From Tiliqua scincoides (Eukaryota > Chordata > Lepidosauria > Squamata > Scincidae): 64,000 bases of DNA. A model generated the notes under the pieces. The model did no database searches. It was not told where the DNA came from and saw only the letters and a list, made by a program, of their open reading frames with translations. The stretch spans positions 103,114,659-103,178,658 of the forward strand of contig NC_089822.1 in NCBI RefSeq assembly GCF_035046505.1, in the 5' to 3' direction. A program made the position numbers and the translations under genes. Shown here piece by piece: positions 40,101-48,166 of the stretch. Positions within the stretch are counted from its first letter, which is position 1; every line of letters begins with the position of its first letter.

Positions 40101-42919
40101 ATACTTGTAAAAACTCCATTTGATAAGCCTGCCTCAAAGACTTCTTTGAGAAAGGTGGTATATAAATACTGAAATAAATAAAATGAATCAGGAAGAGGGC
40201 AATACACTAAGAGAGGCTTGTAGTGTACGGTCTGAGCAATGCTCTGCCACACAATATGGAGATTCAGCCTCTTTTTTGATCCTCTTTAATAGGTGATTGA
40301 TAGACCTTTGGGGGCTTCAGATACCTCCTCCTCAACCCCAACGACCCCACCCTCGGTTTACAAACCTTGACGTAATCATACTGGCAGGCCTCCGATGGCT
40401 CCAAATCAAAGTGCCGGAAATTCAGCCTCACTCTGTAGCCCTTTGGCACTGCAATGTCCCAGGTGCTGATGTTGTTGTTTGGGTATGGCTTCGGGTAATT
40501 CGGAGACTTGACTTCCCCGTAAAGGAGTTCCTTTGAGATCGGGGCAGAACTGACCACCCCAAAGAGAAAAGCTCCTTGCAGGAGGAGGAGGAGGAATGAG
40601 GGACACCTGTGAAGAGAACATGCCCGTATGAGAAAAGGAGGCAGCTTGAAAGGGAAGAGCAACGGCCTCAGAAAGGCACCTGAATTAGGTGACTGATATA
40701 GACTTAGGTAGTGTGCATATTTTGTAACATTGATTCTGCTTCTGCAAGTCATGGGAAGTGGTAAGGAGCTATGCTGTGGCCCTAGAGCCCATTGGAAATC
40801 CTGCTTCCTCCTGGGATTCTAAGACTTTACCAGGCATTGCCTATATACTTTTAATCCTTATTTACACTCCAAGAAGACAGGCGTGTGTGTGTTTTAAAGG
40901 AAGCTTAGCTGTATTTAATATGGCACCCAATACCAAATCCTGCACATGTCGTAATAATCCCAGCATCACACCCTACATAGCAGGGCCATCATCAAGGGTC
41001 CAGCATCATCGGACAACCACTGAGGGCCCTGACACCACCTCTGGGCTCATAGCCTTCCTGTGATGGTGATGGTGATGGAACAACTCTCTTGAGGTCCTTG
41101 GGGAGCAATTTCCTTAGGGCTTCCTGCAACCAGTCCTGACACACTCTGCTAATGAAGTAAGCCTTGAATCTTTTGATGGAACCATGGGTGGGCTGAGAAC
41201 TGATCTGCTATGTTAAAAACTTATTCCTATTTATTCCAGACCAAAAATGAGTGTGGGGCAAGCAAGCACACTGACAGATGTGGGGATTGTCAACAAGCAA
41301 TAAAAGACTTGAATTCCTTAGAACCAGCATCTAAGCAAGAGGTTGTCATGAGGTCTGGGGTGGCAACATAGACGAAAACAGGCAACAATGCGGCCTACAT
41401 ATAAGAGGGAAACTTTTACAGGGCTTCTGGTTTCCCTTTTATTATCCCTGAGCCAAAAGGCCCTGGATTTTCTTTATAATTCCCTGAGCATTTCCCACAC
41501 ACAGCAGCTTGTACCCGGGAGAAGATTATTCCATTCCCAGGACACCCTGCTTGCATTTGATCTACAACTGACTATTGTCAGGTATATTTTTAAAAGGGGG
41601 GTGTCTTAAGCAGCACTGTTAGTTGAGAGATGGAAATCATATGCCGGTAAGTTGTAGCTGCTACTCATCACAAGGTTTCAGGATAAGAGCAAGTGTTTGG
41701 CCGCTTAGATACATCTTCACATCAATTCTCTCCAAGCTACACACAGCCCTATAGCTGCTTTTCAGAGAGACCAGCCTTCATTCACAGGCTTGTGCCATTT
41801 TATATCACGGGCACTATACTGTAGTTGAGGGAGATTTCAAGACTGAATCTCAGCCTCGGTAAGAGAAAAGCTCCGCTTGTCTACCCTCTTTGCCAAGGAA
41901 GTGTCCATGCCACACCTCTCCCTTTCCCACATTGTCAACACTCACATGTTCGTAGACTTGACTTAATCTCTCCCTCCAGATCGTGGAGCCTGTGCTTGGG
42001 GTTGCAAACAGCTCTCAACCAACTCTTTGCCCTCCTAAAGGTGATTTGGTAATGTAGAGGCAGACCATGCTAAGAGTGAAAGAGGGAGGGAGAGAGCGAA
42101 AAGTGAATTGGGCAATAGAAATGGATTTCTTTTGCTTGGATTTTGCTGCCCTCTGCTGTCCATATCGTGTGAGATACTCTTTTCATAATCAGATTCCAGC
42201 ACAACCACATCTTATGTGGCAACTTCCACGACTATCAGGGCAGCTAAAGGCTGGCGTTGGGCCCAAGGCCTGATTGCCCCCTTCCCAAATGCCTGGGGTA
42301 ATAGAAGTGCACTGAAAGTAGATTAAAGCTGTAGTGGAAACACAGTTCGGGATAGGCTGAGATTGAGGTACCCAAATTTATTTTGTTATACTGTCGTTTT
42401 GTACTGTATAGTTTATTTTGTTTGTTTCCAGAGGCCCCTCTGGATGCCCAGGCACTGGGGATTTTGCCCCCCCCCCAGGCCTGACTACCACTACCACCAA
42501 CACCACTTCTGCTGTGCCTTAAAGATTAATATGTGAGCCCTGTATTAGCATGAACTTTAATACAAACATCTAAGCAAAGATCTTCTTCACCAGATGCAGT
42601 GATGGTGGTACTTGATGTTATATGAGAATCGAGCAGGGCAGAAATGTATGCCAGTGAATGTCACTTCAGCAGTCTCCTCTTCCACCTTCCTCTCAGCACC
42701 ATATTTTGCTCAGTTGTTACGTAGGTTTCTAGCATCAAGGTCACTATTCTCAGGCAAAAGATGTTGAGGGAATGTATGGAGCTTGAAGCTGTCAAGCTGA
42801 ACTGAGCAACCCAGTCGAGCTGAACTGAGCAACCTAGCACTTATCCCTTTCAGGACGTTCAAAGATGTATGAAGAGGAGCAGGATCTCACCTTGTAATCC
42901 TGACCCCCCCGCCATGCAT
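18273..42919 (-). CDS. C1R: Complement C1r, eleven exons
   Basis: C1r is the C1-complex protease that autoactivates and then cleaves C1s. Exons in transcript order: 42891-42919 (candidate), 40366-40606, 39301-39493, 37524-37664, 34546-34742, 32525-32672, 32309-32430, 25967-26045, 24317-24454, 19477-19551, 18273-19102. Junction phases agree throughout and the total, 2193 bases, gives 730 residues plus stop (human about 705). Domains: signal peptide, CUB1, calcium-binding EGF, CUB2, CCP1, CCP2, trypsin-like protease. Exons 2-11 show no stop or frameshift. The activation site reads QR|IIGG; His, Asp and Ser of the triad are present, with Asp in KDTCQGDSGG for Arg specificity. It is C1r and not C1s or MASP by its EGF (CQHLCHNYIGGYFC), FLEPFEIDDHQQVHC and the protease IVSWGIDCGKGYGFYTKV. 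Only the first exon is uncertain. Confidence 0.95.
19477..19551 (-). CDS. C1R: C1R exon 10: end of CCP2
   Basis: A 75-bp exon, too short to show as a separate frame, between cttctccctcag and gtagataag. It encodes (D)TYSCSAEGSWKNQ and ends PLCLP, matching the last CCP2 strands of C1r. Phase 1 at both ends joins exons 9 and 11 in frame. Confidence 0.92.
19638..19790. mobile_element. CAATCC-end element, one end clear
   Basis: Starts GGGCCCAATCCTATCCAAC and keeps the family interior (accttgaggaggcctctgtg). The far end is eroded near 19790. Confidence 0.6.
19840..20290. mobile_element. Long CAATCC-end element
   Basis: Starts GGCCCAATCCAATACTGGC and ends GTAGGATTGGGCTGCC, with a longer interior than the short members. 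It lies in the intron between exons 9 and 10. Confidence 0.55.
20300..23470. other. C1R intron sequence, mostly anonymous
   Basis: No exon or RNA gene was found. It holds a (GA)n run near 21540 and a GT/GA/GGGA-rich tract at 22098-22190. Confidence 0.5.
22098..22190. repeat. Microsatellite tract (GT)n-(GA)n-(GGGA)n
   Basis: A compound purine/pyrimidine-asymmetric tract inside a C1R intron, starting with gtgtgtgtgaatgtgtgtg and passing into GA and GGGA repeats. Confidence 0.85.
23471..23690 (+). mobile_element. tRNA-derived SINE, MIR/Sauria-like
   Basis: Contains ccaggttcaaatccc (a tRNA B box), a conserved core (gggtgaccttgggccagtca, cctcacaggattgttgtgag) and an L2/RTE-type tail with gggcagtataaaaat followed by AAAT repeats. 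The 5' part is shortened. Confidence 0.75.
23832..24182. mobile_element. Non-autonomous hAT element
   Basis: Ends CAATGGTTCCAAATC and, inverted, ttgagaaccagtg. The flanks ctctacag (23824-23831) and ctctacac (24183-24190) form an 8-bp duplication with one mismatch. It ends about 135 bp from C1R exon 9. Confidence 0.8.
24317..24454 (-). CDS. C1R: C1R exon 9: first part of CCP2
   Basis: A 138-bp exon between tttctcttgtag and gtgagtcc, encoding (I)VNCGKPKALTNGAFDYVS, then KYRCKEPYYHL. The Cys spacing and CGKP start are those of CCP2 in C1r. Confidence 0.93.
25201..25376. mobile_element. CAATCC-end element with 4-bp duplication
   Basis: Starts GGTGCAATCCTGACC and ends GGTTAGGATTTGAATC. It is flanked on both sides by TGAG (25197-25200 and 25377-25380). 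The interior is the same as in the 43361 and 50179 copies. Confidence 0.7.
25967..26045 (-). CDS. C1R: C1R exon 8: end of CCP1
   Basis: A 79-bp exon between tctatacag and gtgagttgc. It encodes GDEQLRSFTAVCQDDGTWHR and MPRCA, nearly identical to human C1r over the CQDDGTWHR stretch. It enters in phase 0 and leaves in phase 1. Confidence 0.93.
26209..26529 (+). mobile_element. CR1 LINE 3' end
   Basis: About 320 bp nearly identical to the last part of the 14.1-kb CR1, starting in the final coding codons (cagcgtgtggttggtctgtg) and ending gttcttatgttc. 5'-truncated. Confidence 0.9.
27242..28239. mobile_element. Long CAATCC-end element, split by a hAT insertion
   Basis: Starts GGGCCCAATCCTACAGG and ends AGGATTGGGCT. 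The hAT element at 27409-27951 lies inside it, so the CAATCC-end element is the older of the two. Confidence 0.6.
27409..27951. mobile_element. Non-autonomous hAT element (GTGGCGTAGCTA family)
   Basis: Ends CAATGGCGTAGCTAAGG and, inverted, TTAGCTACGCCACTG. The 8-bp flanks AGTGGAGG (27401-27408) and AATGGAGG (27952-27959) differ by one base. Its interior matches the element at 31885-32233 in the opposite direction. Confidence 0.8.
28240..29577. other. C1R intron sequence, nothing recognised
   Basis: AT-rich, with an A run near 28370-28382. No exon, RNA gene or clear element end. Confidence 0.5.
29578..29738. mobile_element. Foldback hAT MITE with perfect 8-bp duplication
   Basis: Ends CACTGGCATAGCTAG and, inverted, TAGCTACACCAGTG, flanked by GCCCTCAC at 29570-29577 and 29739-29746. 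The arms are complementary well beyond the ends: CACTAAGTTTTGCAGGGAGC on the left faces its inverted copy around 29690-29714, and GCAGCGTGCAAG faces CTTGCACGCTGC. The whole element can fold into one hairpin with a loop of roughly 35 bases. Confidence 0.88.
30069..30200 (-). mobile_element. SINE fragment, MIR/Sauria-like core and tail
   Basis: On the minus strand it shows cctcacagggttgttgtgag and a tail near ggtataaaaatgtgg. It is nested in the 30007 element. Confidence 0.6.
30957..31414. mobile_element. hAT element nested in another hAT
   Basis: Ends CAGTGATATTCAGACTGG and, inverted, GTTTGAAAACTGCTG. A perfect 8-bp duplication TTCTAGGG (30949-30956 and 31415-31422) frames it. The GC-rich interior holds two facing copies of a block around gtggagcaat and attgctccac. 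Confidence 0.85.
31885..32233. mobile_element. hAT element related to 27409-27951, one end clear
   Basis: In inverted orientation it shares the interior of the 27409 element (for example ggaacaatcagtctca against tgagactgattgttcc) and ends gtgacaccactg at 32233. The left end is eroded. It stops about 75 bp from C1R exon 7. Confidence 0.65.
32309..32430 (-). CDS. C1R: C1R exon 7: first part of CCP1
   Basis: A 122-bp exon between tgccctcaatag and gtaagtccc, encoding (R)IRCPQPVPKDEFTVIKD, then YQFRDYFIVNCKTGYKLME. CPQP and YQFRDYF are C1r signatures. Confidence 0.94.
32525..32672 (-). CDS. C1R: C1R exon 6: second part of CUB2
   Basis: A 148-bp exon between ttgcttaccag and gtaatgc. It encodes IRAGTEKIGEFCG, then VDILFLTDESGFSHGWKIKY. 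The acceptor lies in a sequence that also reads as a donor on the other strand, but the homology fixes the boundary. Confidence 0.94.
32821..32850. repeat. Poly(A) tract
   Basis: An A-rich run interrupted by single C residues, in the intron between exons 5 and 6. Confidence 0.8.
33450..33677. mobile_element. Non-autonomous hAT element, 228 bp
   Basis: Ends CAGTGATTTTCAACC and, inverted, GGTTGAAAATGGCTG. A perfect 8-bp duplication ATCTAAGA lies at 33442-33449 and 33678-33685. The interior repeats ggcacac motifs. It has no coding capacity. Confidence 0.9.
33970..34089. repeat. Long inverted repeat (hairpin)
   Basis: Left arm gcactctgaaagcct... and right arm ...aggctttcagagtgc are complementary over about 57 bases each at roughly 80-85 percent, around a 5-base centre. 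This resembles a foldback MITE, but I could not find its terminal duplication. Confidence 0.8.
34546..34742 (-). CDS. C1R: C1R exon 5: first part of CUB2
   Basis: A 197-bp exon between ttactccgcag and gtattgc, encoding (A)ECSNELFTEHSGYLISPGYP, then NYSIRVEAGL and FLEPFEIDDHQQVHCPYDQL. The CUB Cys pair and the NYS glycosylation site match human C1r. Confidence 0.95.
35113..35198. repeat. Short palindromic AGTAAG-type repeat
   Basis: Starts ctgcaatcctatcctcac and ends ggcataggattggc, with facing arms acccaggagtaagctcc and catttacttctgac. Confidence 0.6.
35297..35328. repeat. Perfect 14-bp inverted repeat, 4-nt loop
   Basis: GTGTTAATGTATGC, loop AGTC, then the exact complement GCATACATTAACAC. 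It lies in a SINE-like stretch with an L2-type tail (about 35260-35395). Confidence 0.9.
35396..35549. mobile_element. CAATCC-end element, one end clear
   Basis: Starts GGTCCAATCCTATCCAAC and keeps ttaccttgaggaggtctcag. The far end fades at gcgctggaaagtt, where CR1 sequence begins. Confidence 0.6.
35551..35957 (-). mobile_element. CR1 LINE 3' part
   Basis: On the minus strand it carries the end of the CR1 coding region (aactccttgccacaggat) and 3' UTR to gttcttatgtta. It is more diverged than the neighbouring copy. Confidence 0.8.
35968..37340 (-). mobile_element. CR1 LINE, interrupted by a SINE
   Basis: Minus-strand CR1 with open reverse transcriptase sequence from LSVTDQERDLGVVV through MVRPHLEYCVQFW to SVGRVRTDKRKYF and the 3' UTR. 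Upstream coding sequence (WQMRFNVSKCKVMHIG) continues at about 37183-37270 on the far side of a SINE that occupies 36815-37172. Confidence 0.85.
36815..37172 (-). mobile_element. tRNA-derived SINE inserted in CR1
   Basis: On the minus strand it begins with a tRNA-like head (A box tggtctagaggg, B box agttcgaggcc) and ends in a tail with aaaggcggtatataaat and TTATTA repeats. CCCAT occurs on both sides, and an uninterrupted CR1 copy (14.7 kb) shows the empty site. It is a SINE and not a tRNA gene. Confidence 0.85.
37345..37460 (-). mobile_element. SINE fragment, MIR-like
   Basis: On the minus strand it shows cctgttcaagcccagac (B box) and gcagacttgggcaagccac (core), with the ends lost. Confidence 0.55.
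37524..37664 (-). CDS. C1R: C1R exon 4: calcium-binding EGF domain
   Basis: A 141-bp exon between gaaattctcag and gtgagagg, encoding (D)LDECARGNDVDDDGPRCQH, then CHNYIGGYFCSCHPGYQL and HSCQ. DLDEC supplies calcium ligands. The Asn in CHNYIGGYFCSC fits the beta-hydroxylation pattern C-x-N-x4-[FY]-x-C-x-C known in C1r. Six Cys are present. Confidence 0.96.
37665..38317. other. C1R intron sequence, nothing recognised
   Basis: AT-rich with a C run near 38164-38177. No exon or element end. Confidence 0.5.
38318..38815. mobile_element. Probable MITE carrying a CR1 insertion
   Basis: The left part begins cagggctggcccaagacctc and the right part ends near aatgtgctggccttggg, roughly inverted ends. 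CR1 sequence sits between them. A fragment of the same kind appears at about 59198. No target duplication was found. Confidence 0.4.
38401..38609 (-). mobile_element. CR1 LINE 3' end
   Basis: About 209 bp nearly identical to the 3' UTR of the 35968 copy, starting at ataagaacataagaacag on the + strand. It is truncated within the 3' UTR. Confidence 0.88.
38889..39052 (+). mobile_element. 5S-rRNA-derived SINE
   Basis: 5S head with TGCCCGATCTCGTCTGATC, GAAGCTAAGCAGGGTC, GCCTGG and GGATGGGAGACC, then tail CCAGAATCTTTCGAGACTG. ACATCTGC occurs just before (38881-38888) and just after (39053-39060), a possible short target duplication. It lies between C1R exons 4 and 3. Confidence 0.88.
39301..39493 (-). 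CDS. C1R: C1R exon 3: second part of CUB1
   Basis: A 193-bp exon between cttttggcag and gtgagtctc. It encodes ITADKKDLGRYCGRLGS, then RLFFSSDFSNEENG and SYKGFSAYYHAV. SDFSNEENG carries a predicted CUB calcium ligand, as in human C1r. Confidence 0.95.
39834..40190 (+). mobile_element. Possible older SINE with 5S-like head and L2-type tail
   Basis: GAAGCTAAGCAGG at 39834 and CTTGGATGGG at 39864 match 5S rRNA and keep exactly the 5S spacing. About 280 bases later comes a tail gaaaggtggtatataaat with AAAT repeats. The middle is unknown to me. It may be a separate, older family than the TTCG-tailed SINEs. Confidence 0.4.
40366..40606 (-). CDS. C1R: C1R exon 2: signal core and first part of CUB1
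   Basis: A 241-bp exon between ttctcttcacag and gtttgtaaa. It encodes a hydrophobic signal core (CPSFLLLLLQGAFLFGVV), a likely cleavage near SS|APIS, then YGEVKSPNYPKPYPNNNIS and FDLEPSEACQYDYVKV. The last block carries CUB1 calcium ligands. The exon starts with one base of a split codon, so a short coding first exon must precede it. Confidence 0.95.
40607..42890. other. C1R intron 1 (if the candidate first exon is right)
   Basis: No coding exon, RNA or clear transposon end. A C run lies at 42469-42477. Confidence 0.4.
42891..42919 (-). CDS. C1R: Candidate C1R exon 1 (start codon)
   Basis: Minus strand: ATG at 42919, nine codons (MHGGGVRIT) and two bases (AG) before a strong donor AAG|gtgaga. 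Joined to exon 2 this gives ITRCPSFLLLLLQ, a basic n-region before the hydrophobic core, and keeps the frame. The ATG at 42915 would give the wrong phase. The Kozak context is weak (T at -3). Human C1r also has a very short coding first exon. No transcript data support it, and another start further right is possible. Confidence 0.45.
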
Positions 42920-43360
42920 TTAGCAGGAGGTCTAAAAGAGCCTAGATGTGCACATGATATGTACATGGGCTGCATCCACACAATCATTGATACTTGAATA
43001 GGGAGGGTCCACTATTGCATGTACATATAGATTCTTCGAACATAGGCTCTTCTAGACCTTCTGCTGAACATGCATCAGGGTGGGGACAATAGGCACAATC
43101 CCTATCTGAATGTCTGAAAAATGCTTGTACCTTGGTTGCAACAGAAACAGGGTAGGTTAAATCCAAGCCTGTACTCAGTCTGTGACCCACCAAACCGTAT
43201 GCACTCCACCAGCCACTACATTAACTACACATTGCATTAACTACACAAAGCTACTACCATCCCTAAGGTTAGGAGAGGTTTTAATCCCAGCCAAAATGAC
43301 AACCTTTCCTTTCCTTACAGGAACCTGATTGCAAACGTTCCAATAACTTTGTTTCCTGAA

Positions 43361-43538
43361 GGCGCAATCCTAACCCACTTTCCAGCACCAACATAAGGGC
43401 AATGCAGCTTCGAGGTAAGGGTACAAAGACCCTCTTACTTTGCGGAGACCTCTGTGAGTGTCACCCAACTGCAGGATGCAGCATACGCCCCATTGGCACC
43501 ATTATTCCAGTGTTGGAAAGTTGGTTAGGATTTGTGCC
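43361..43538. mobile_element. CAATCC-end element with near 4-bp duplication
   Basis: Starts GGCGCAATCCTAACCCAC and ends TTAGGATTTGTGCC. Flanks TGAA (43357-43360) and TGAG (43539-43542) differ by one base. Confidence 0.7.
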
Positions 43539-43880
43539 TGAGTGGCTGGAATAATTGTGAACATTCTGTTTCATTACATTCCAGCTCAACCACTGGTGTC
43601 AGAGGCTTTATTGCTACAAGCATAATACAACATAGATTTATTAACTATATTAATCATTCTCCCAGGCACTCATGATGATGTGTACACTAAAACCAAACAC
43701 AAGTACAATGCAGTCAAGACAGGCTTTTCAATCAATATACCAGATTGGTAAAAGCCAATTTAAGCATCACTTATGAAAACTGCTCGCATCTCTGATATCT
43801 CAAATGCTGTGCATTCCAGCTAGTAGCATCTAAGGCAAGCTGGTGCCATCAGAGAGTTCTTGGTTTTTGCTGTGTTCTGG

Positions 43881-44176
43881 AACCGGGAGACTATAATAAT
43901 TTAAAATACATGTTTAAAACTCCAGAGTTGGTTTTCAGGAAGCCGAAGGGCTAAGCATCTCTCCTGTCAACTGCAAGGTACAGTGCACTCAATTTACTGG
44001 GAAACCAGGTAAACGTCTTTCACCACTGAACCGGGAGACTATAATAATTTAAAATACATGTTTAAAACTCCAGAGCTGGTTTTCAGGAAGCCGAAGGGCT
44101 AAGCATTTCTCCTGTCAACTGCAAGGTACAGTGCACTCAATTTACTGGGAAACCAGGTAAACTTCTTTCAGCACTG
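43881..44176. repeat. 148-bp tandem duplication
   Basis: Two head-to-tail units, 43881-44028 and 44029-44176, both starting aaccgggagactataataat. I count about four differences over 148 bases, so the duplication is recent. Confidence 0.93.
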
Positions 44177-44294
44177 AGAAAAATGGCACTCTGCTGCACC
44201 TTGGAAACTTAGTTCGGCCAAAAGTCAGATAATCTAAGTTGCTTTTGGTATTGAGCTAGCAAATTACTTTTCCATTACAAAGGAAAGTTGCTGT

Positions 44295-44570
44295 TGTTAA
44301 GAATACTTATATACTGCTTTTGAACAAGAGTAGTTCACAAAGTGGTTCACATGGTAAAATCCATCCATCCATCTATCCATCCACCATGGTTTCCTGTCCC
44401 CAAAGGACTCACAATATAAAAAAAAAATACAAAAGAGACACCAGCAGCAGCCATTGGGAAAGATGCCATGCCGGGGTGAAGAGTTGCTCTCCACCTGCTA
44501 AATAGATGAGGACACCACTTAAAAAGTGCCTCTTTGCCCAGTTGGCAGGGTTGGGAGGGTTGTCTTTTGG
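44295..44570 (-). mobile_element. SINE-like repeat, minus strand
   Basis: Begins (on +) with a tail-like cttatatactgcttttgaac, includes ccatccatccatctatcca and ends with aaaaagtgcctctttgcc. The layout resembles tRNA-derived SINEs with an L2-type tail. The family is not certain. Confidence 0.45.
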
Positions 44571-46026
44571 GGTGGGGGACTTAGTTCTTCCATTTCTCCT
44601 TGACCTAGCACCTTCTACCCTTGTGTCAGAACCACTTCCTCCTAGAATTTCTATCTCACGACCCAGGCCCCACACCTCATGGAGACCCAGACTCCACAAC
44701 CCAGGGATTTACATGTCCTGCTGAATCAGAAGACAAGGCAGAAGACAATGGTCCTCTTGCCCATTTTCTCCCTGGTACATTTATCCTGTGCTCTCCATCT
44801 CCTGGAGTGTCAGTAACCACACCAGATGAGGGAGGATATGGGACCAGAGTGGGACTGGGTTGGAGGAGCTGCGATTGCCTTGTTTTCTGTGGCATTCGTA
44901 AATTAAAATGACTCGCATCAATTCCCTGGTTGCAAGATGGCAATTCTACAGATAGTGAAGTTAATTAAACTGGAAGAGAGATTCATTGAATATCTCTTCT
45001 TTAAAAATTGCATGAATATCTGTTCTTTACAAAAGAAACTACTAAAGTATTTATTATTGTTGTATTATCCATGTACTGTACAGTGCACATTACAAAGAAT
45101 TCAATGACAAGTCTCCCCAAATCCCTCCCCAGGGGCTCACAGTCAAGATAATGCCACAAGGATGGCAGGAGAGGAAGATATGGATAAACAGAGAAAGCGT
45201 ATGCTACAGTATCAGATATACATACATAAGCTTAGGTGCAGTAGAAGAATAATTCATTGTATTTTATAATATTTTTATATTATATTTTATATATTCCCCA
45301 CTGGTGTGGGTGCTCAAGGCGGCTAACATAAAATATACATGATAAAACTATACAGTAGTAGAACAATTAAACTACCCATAAAACAGCCAGACAAGGAGCA
45401 GCAGCCAATATTAAAGCAATATATTAAAAAACAGAGAAAGAACATGGCCGCAGTAAAAACAGCAGCAATGAAAGCAGCAATAAAAACAGCCAAATCGCAA
45501 AGGGCCATAAAACAGTACACAGCATTAACAGCAGCCAGAGTGAAAAAATAATAATAAAATAAAATAGCAGATGGGGGCTTAGGTGTAAAGGCTCCATGGG
45601 AAAGGTGGGCTTCAAGAAGGGATTTGAAGAACTTAAGCATCAGGTGTACATGCAGTGATGAGACCAGGGAATCAAACGGTCACATTGGGGTTTAGTTTAA
45701 GAGCATCAATTTTTTTTAAATTCTCCAATTCTGGTCCAGACACTAGCTTTAAAAAGTAGTTAATAGTAGAATGCATAAAGAAGAATTTGTTTAAGCCATT
45801 TCTGGCCAACGGTGCGTATATGCAACAGGGATCAACACTTGTTGGCTGGGCAAAACTGGGTTAACTTGTAGTGCAATTCTATACTATGGATGGACCATTA
45901 AATATGTCATTCAAAAGATATTCATTTTTAAGCTCTTTGTTTTTGATTTTTTAAGGTTTTTACAAACCACATGTAACAGGAGAATAAGGGGGAAAAAAGT
46001 CCTATTTAGGATTAATGCTAGGTCGA

Positions 46027-46244
46027 CAGTAGTAGCCTAGCTATTGGGGAGAGTGGCGGCACAGTAAGTATTGCAGGCCCTCCAATTTGCCTTCACAGCC
46101 ATTCTGGGCAGCAATGGCAACATGCAGTGCATTGCCATCACTGCCGAGAATGGCTCTGATGGCAACTGGGAGGGGAAGCTTGCACAATGTGTTGTAGCAC
46201 CTACCATACTTATTGCGTTGCTGCCCCCTGTAGCTACACTACTG
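46027..46244. mobile_element. Possible hAT relative of the GTGGCGTAGCTA family
   Basis: Ends cagtagtagcctagcta and, inverted, tagctacactactg. They resemble the family ends at 27409 and 30007, but no 8-bp duplication is visible. Confidence 0.4.
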
Positions 46245-46773
46245 GATGGAAGCAAGAAGGAAATGCATTGCTACAGAATGACACAAGAGGCTTCTGCCAG
46301 TTTCAGTTCAAGGAACCTCAACATTGATAGACAACAACCTGTAGGAGGGCGAGGAGGTCCTACTTCTGCACCAAGAACTACAAGTCGTAGGCTCTGCTGG
46401 CCAATCTCGATCTCACTAGTTCCTGTTCCTCCTCTTCAAATTAAAATACAAATGGAAATATAGTTTCTCCAAATATGAGTTCTCACCAGCCCTCAAAACA
46501 ATGTCCCAAGTTCCGGATTACTGAACTGATTGCCACTTTGTGTGTTGGGGCTCTGGCTGATGGGAGTCAAGAGATTTTAGGTCTGGGTTCACTGAAAACC
46601 CTCTCAGAACCACTTTTCGTATTCAGTTAGACTGCCTGGGTAGACCTGTTTCTGAAAGGCAGCGCTTCAGATTTAGAGTCAGGAAACGTAGGACTGCGTA
46701 CTCTTTTTCTATAGAAAAAGCCCCTGCATACAGAAAGTTAGGCAATGCCAGGGGGAACTATTACATCTAGTTC

Positions 46774-47014
46774 AGCAGTTCTCAAACTATTTTTGGTGGC
46801 CACGTTGCACCCTGGAATGCTTTGCAGCTTCTGGGTAGCACCAGCACACAATTCATGACCCATTTCATTGGCTGCATCACACCCCAGAATGCCTTGTGAC
46901 TTTGCATTCTGGAGTGTGACCTGGAAGCTACAAGGCATTCTAGGGGGTGGGGAGCAATGTGTCTGTCATGGCCGACTAAGTGGGTCATGACAGTAAACAG
47001 TTTGAGAACCGCTG
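46774..47014. mobile_element. Non-autonomous hAT element
   Basis: Ends AGCAGTTCTCAAACT and, inverted, AGTTTGAGAACCGCTG (via cagtttgagaaccgctg). TCTAGTTC at 46766-46773 and 47015-47022 is an 8-bp duplication. The interior holds two facing blocks around ggaatgctttgcagctt and gaagctacaaggcattc. Confidence 0.85.
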
Positions 47015-48166
47015 TCTAGTTCAATATACTAGTCTTCGGTGTGTGGGGTTCAATCTAGCCCTCAGAAGCTTCTAACTAGCCCCCAGCATAACCTATGATC
47101 TTAACCCATTTCTGCCCAGCCCATAGGTGTACACATTTGATCCTTGTGGCGTATATGCAATGTTGGGCAGAAATGGCTTAAGGACACTATGCACCCTCCC
47201 AATGATGCATCACAGCTGCTTTCTAAGAACCCATGCCTTTGAGGGTTCAGCTGTGCTTCATAATAGAGAAATGCTTTGCCAAAGCATCTGCAGCATCACA
47301 CTGGGGAGAAAAGAGTTAAAGAAACTTTTGCCAGTATTTCAGCTTACCCAAGAGTGAATCAGTGGCCAGAGACAGTGCCATTGGCCCTCTAGTCCTTGCT
47401 CAACTCAACATATGGTCCCAATAAGAATTACTGGTTGACCAAGGCGTGTGTGGATACCCTGCTACCTTTTAACCTAACTATGAGCTATCCAGCCATTTAC
47501 CATACTTGAGGGCAAAATGAATAGGGCATCAGGGGCTTTATTGCAAGCCTCTGTTGTTTCAGTTTTAAAAAAAAAAAATAATTTAAGTGCAGACTTGGAA
47601 AAGGATCACTACTGTTTTGTGGTTATATATAGAGCCTTATTATCCCACACAGCATATTCTGTTTTCAGAATGATGAACAAAACATCGTTGTTATGTTGCT
47701 ACAAAGTCTCCTACCCTTAATATTTTTAAAGCACACTTAGAAAGGAATGTAGGAGACTGCCATGTACTGAGTCAGATCATTGGTTGGACTAGAGCAGGGG
47801 TGGCTCAAGGCCTCCTTGTGCCTGCCATATTCCTCCCTCCCCCCAAATCTGGTGATGTGAGAGTTTCTCCCATTCCCTGAACTGGAAATGGAAGAAGGGA
47901 ATGGAGCAAAAGTGGAAATGTAGTGGGCTGGGGGGGGGGTCACTGTCTAGATCAGGGGTACTCACACTTTTTTGGCTCGAGAGCTACTTTGAAACCCAGC
48001 AAGGCCTGGAGATCTACCAGAGTTTTTTTACAATGTTCGCGCCATCATAACATATAACATTTATGTGTACAATGTATGTTGGTGTACCTTGCATAACCGA
48101 ATGAGCCAATATTGCACAACACAACATAATTAACTATAAACATTTTTTGTAATTACTTGAGTTTAC

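Noticed and set aside
45339-45551. Lys/Ala-rich small protein
   Set aside because: It comes from an A-rich SINE or LINE tail (aaaacagcagc repeats), with no conserved start or domain.
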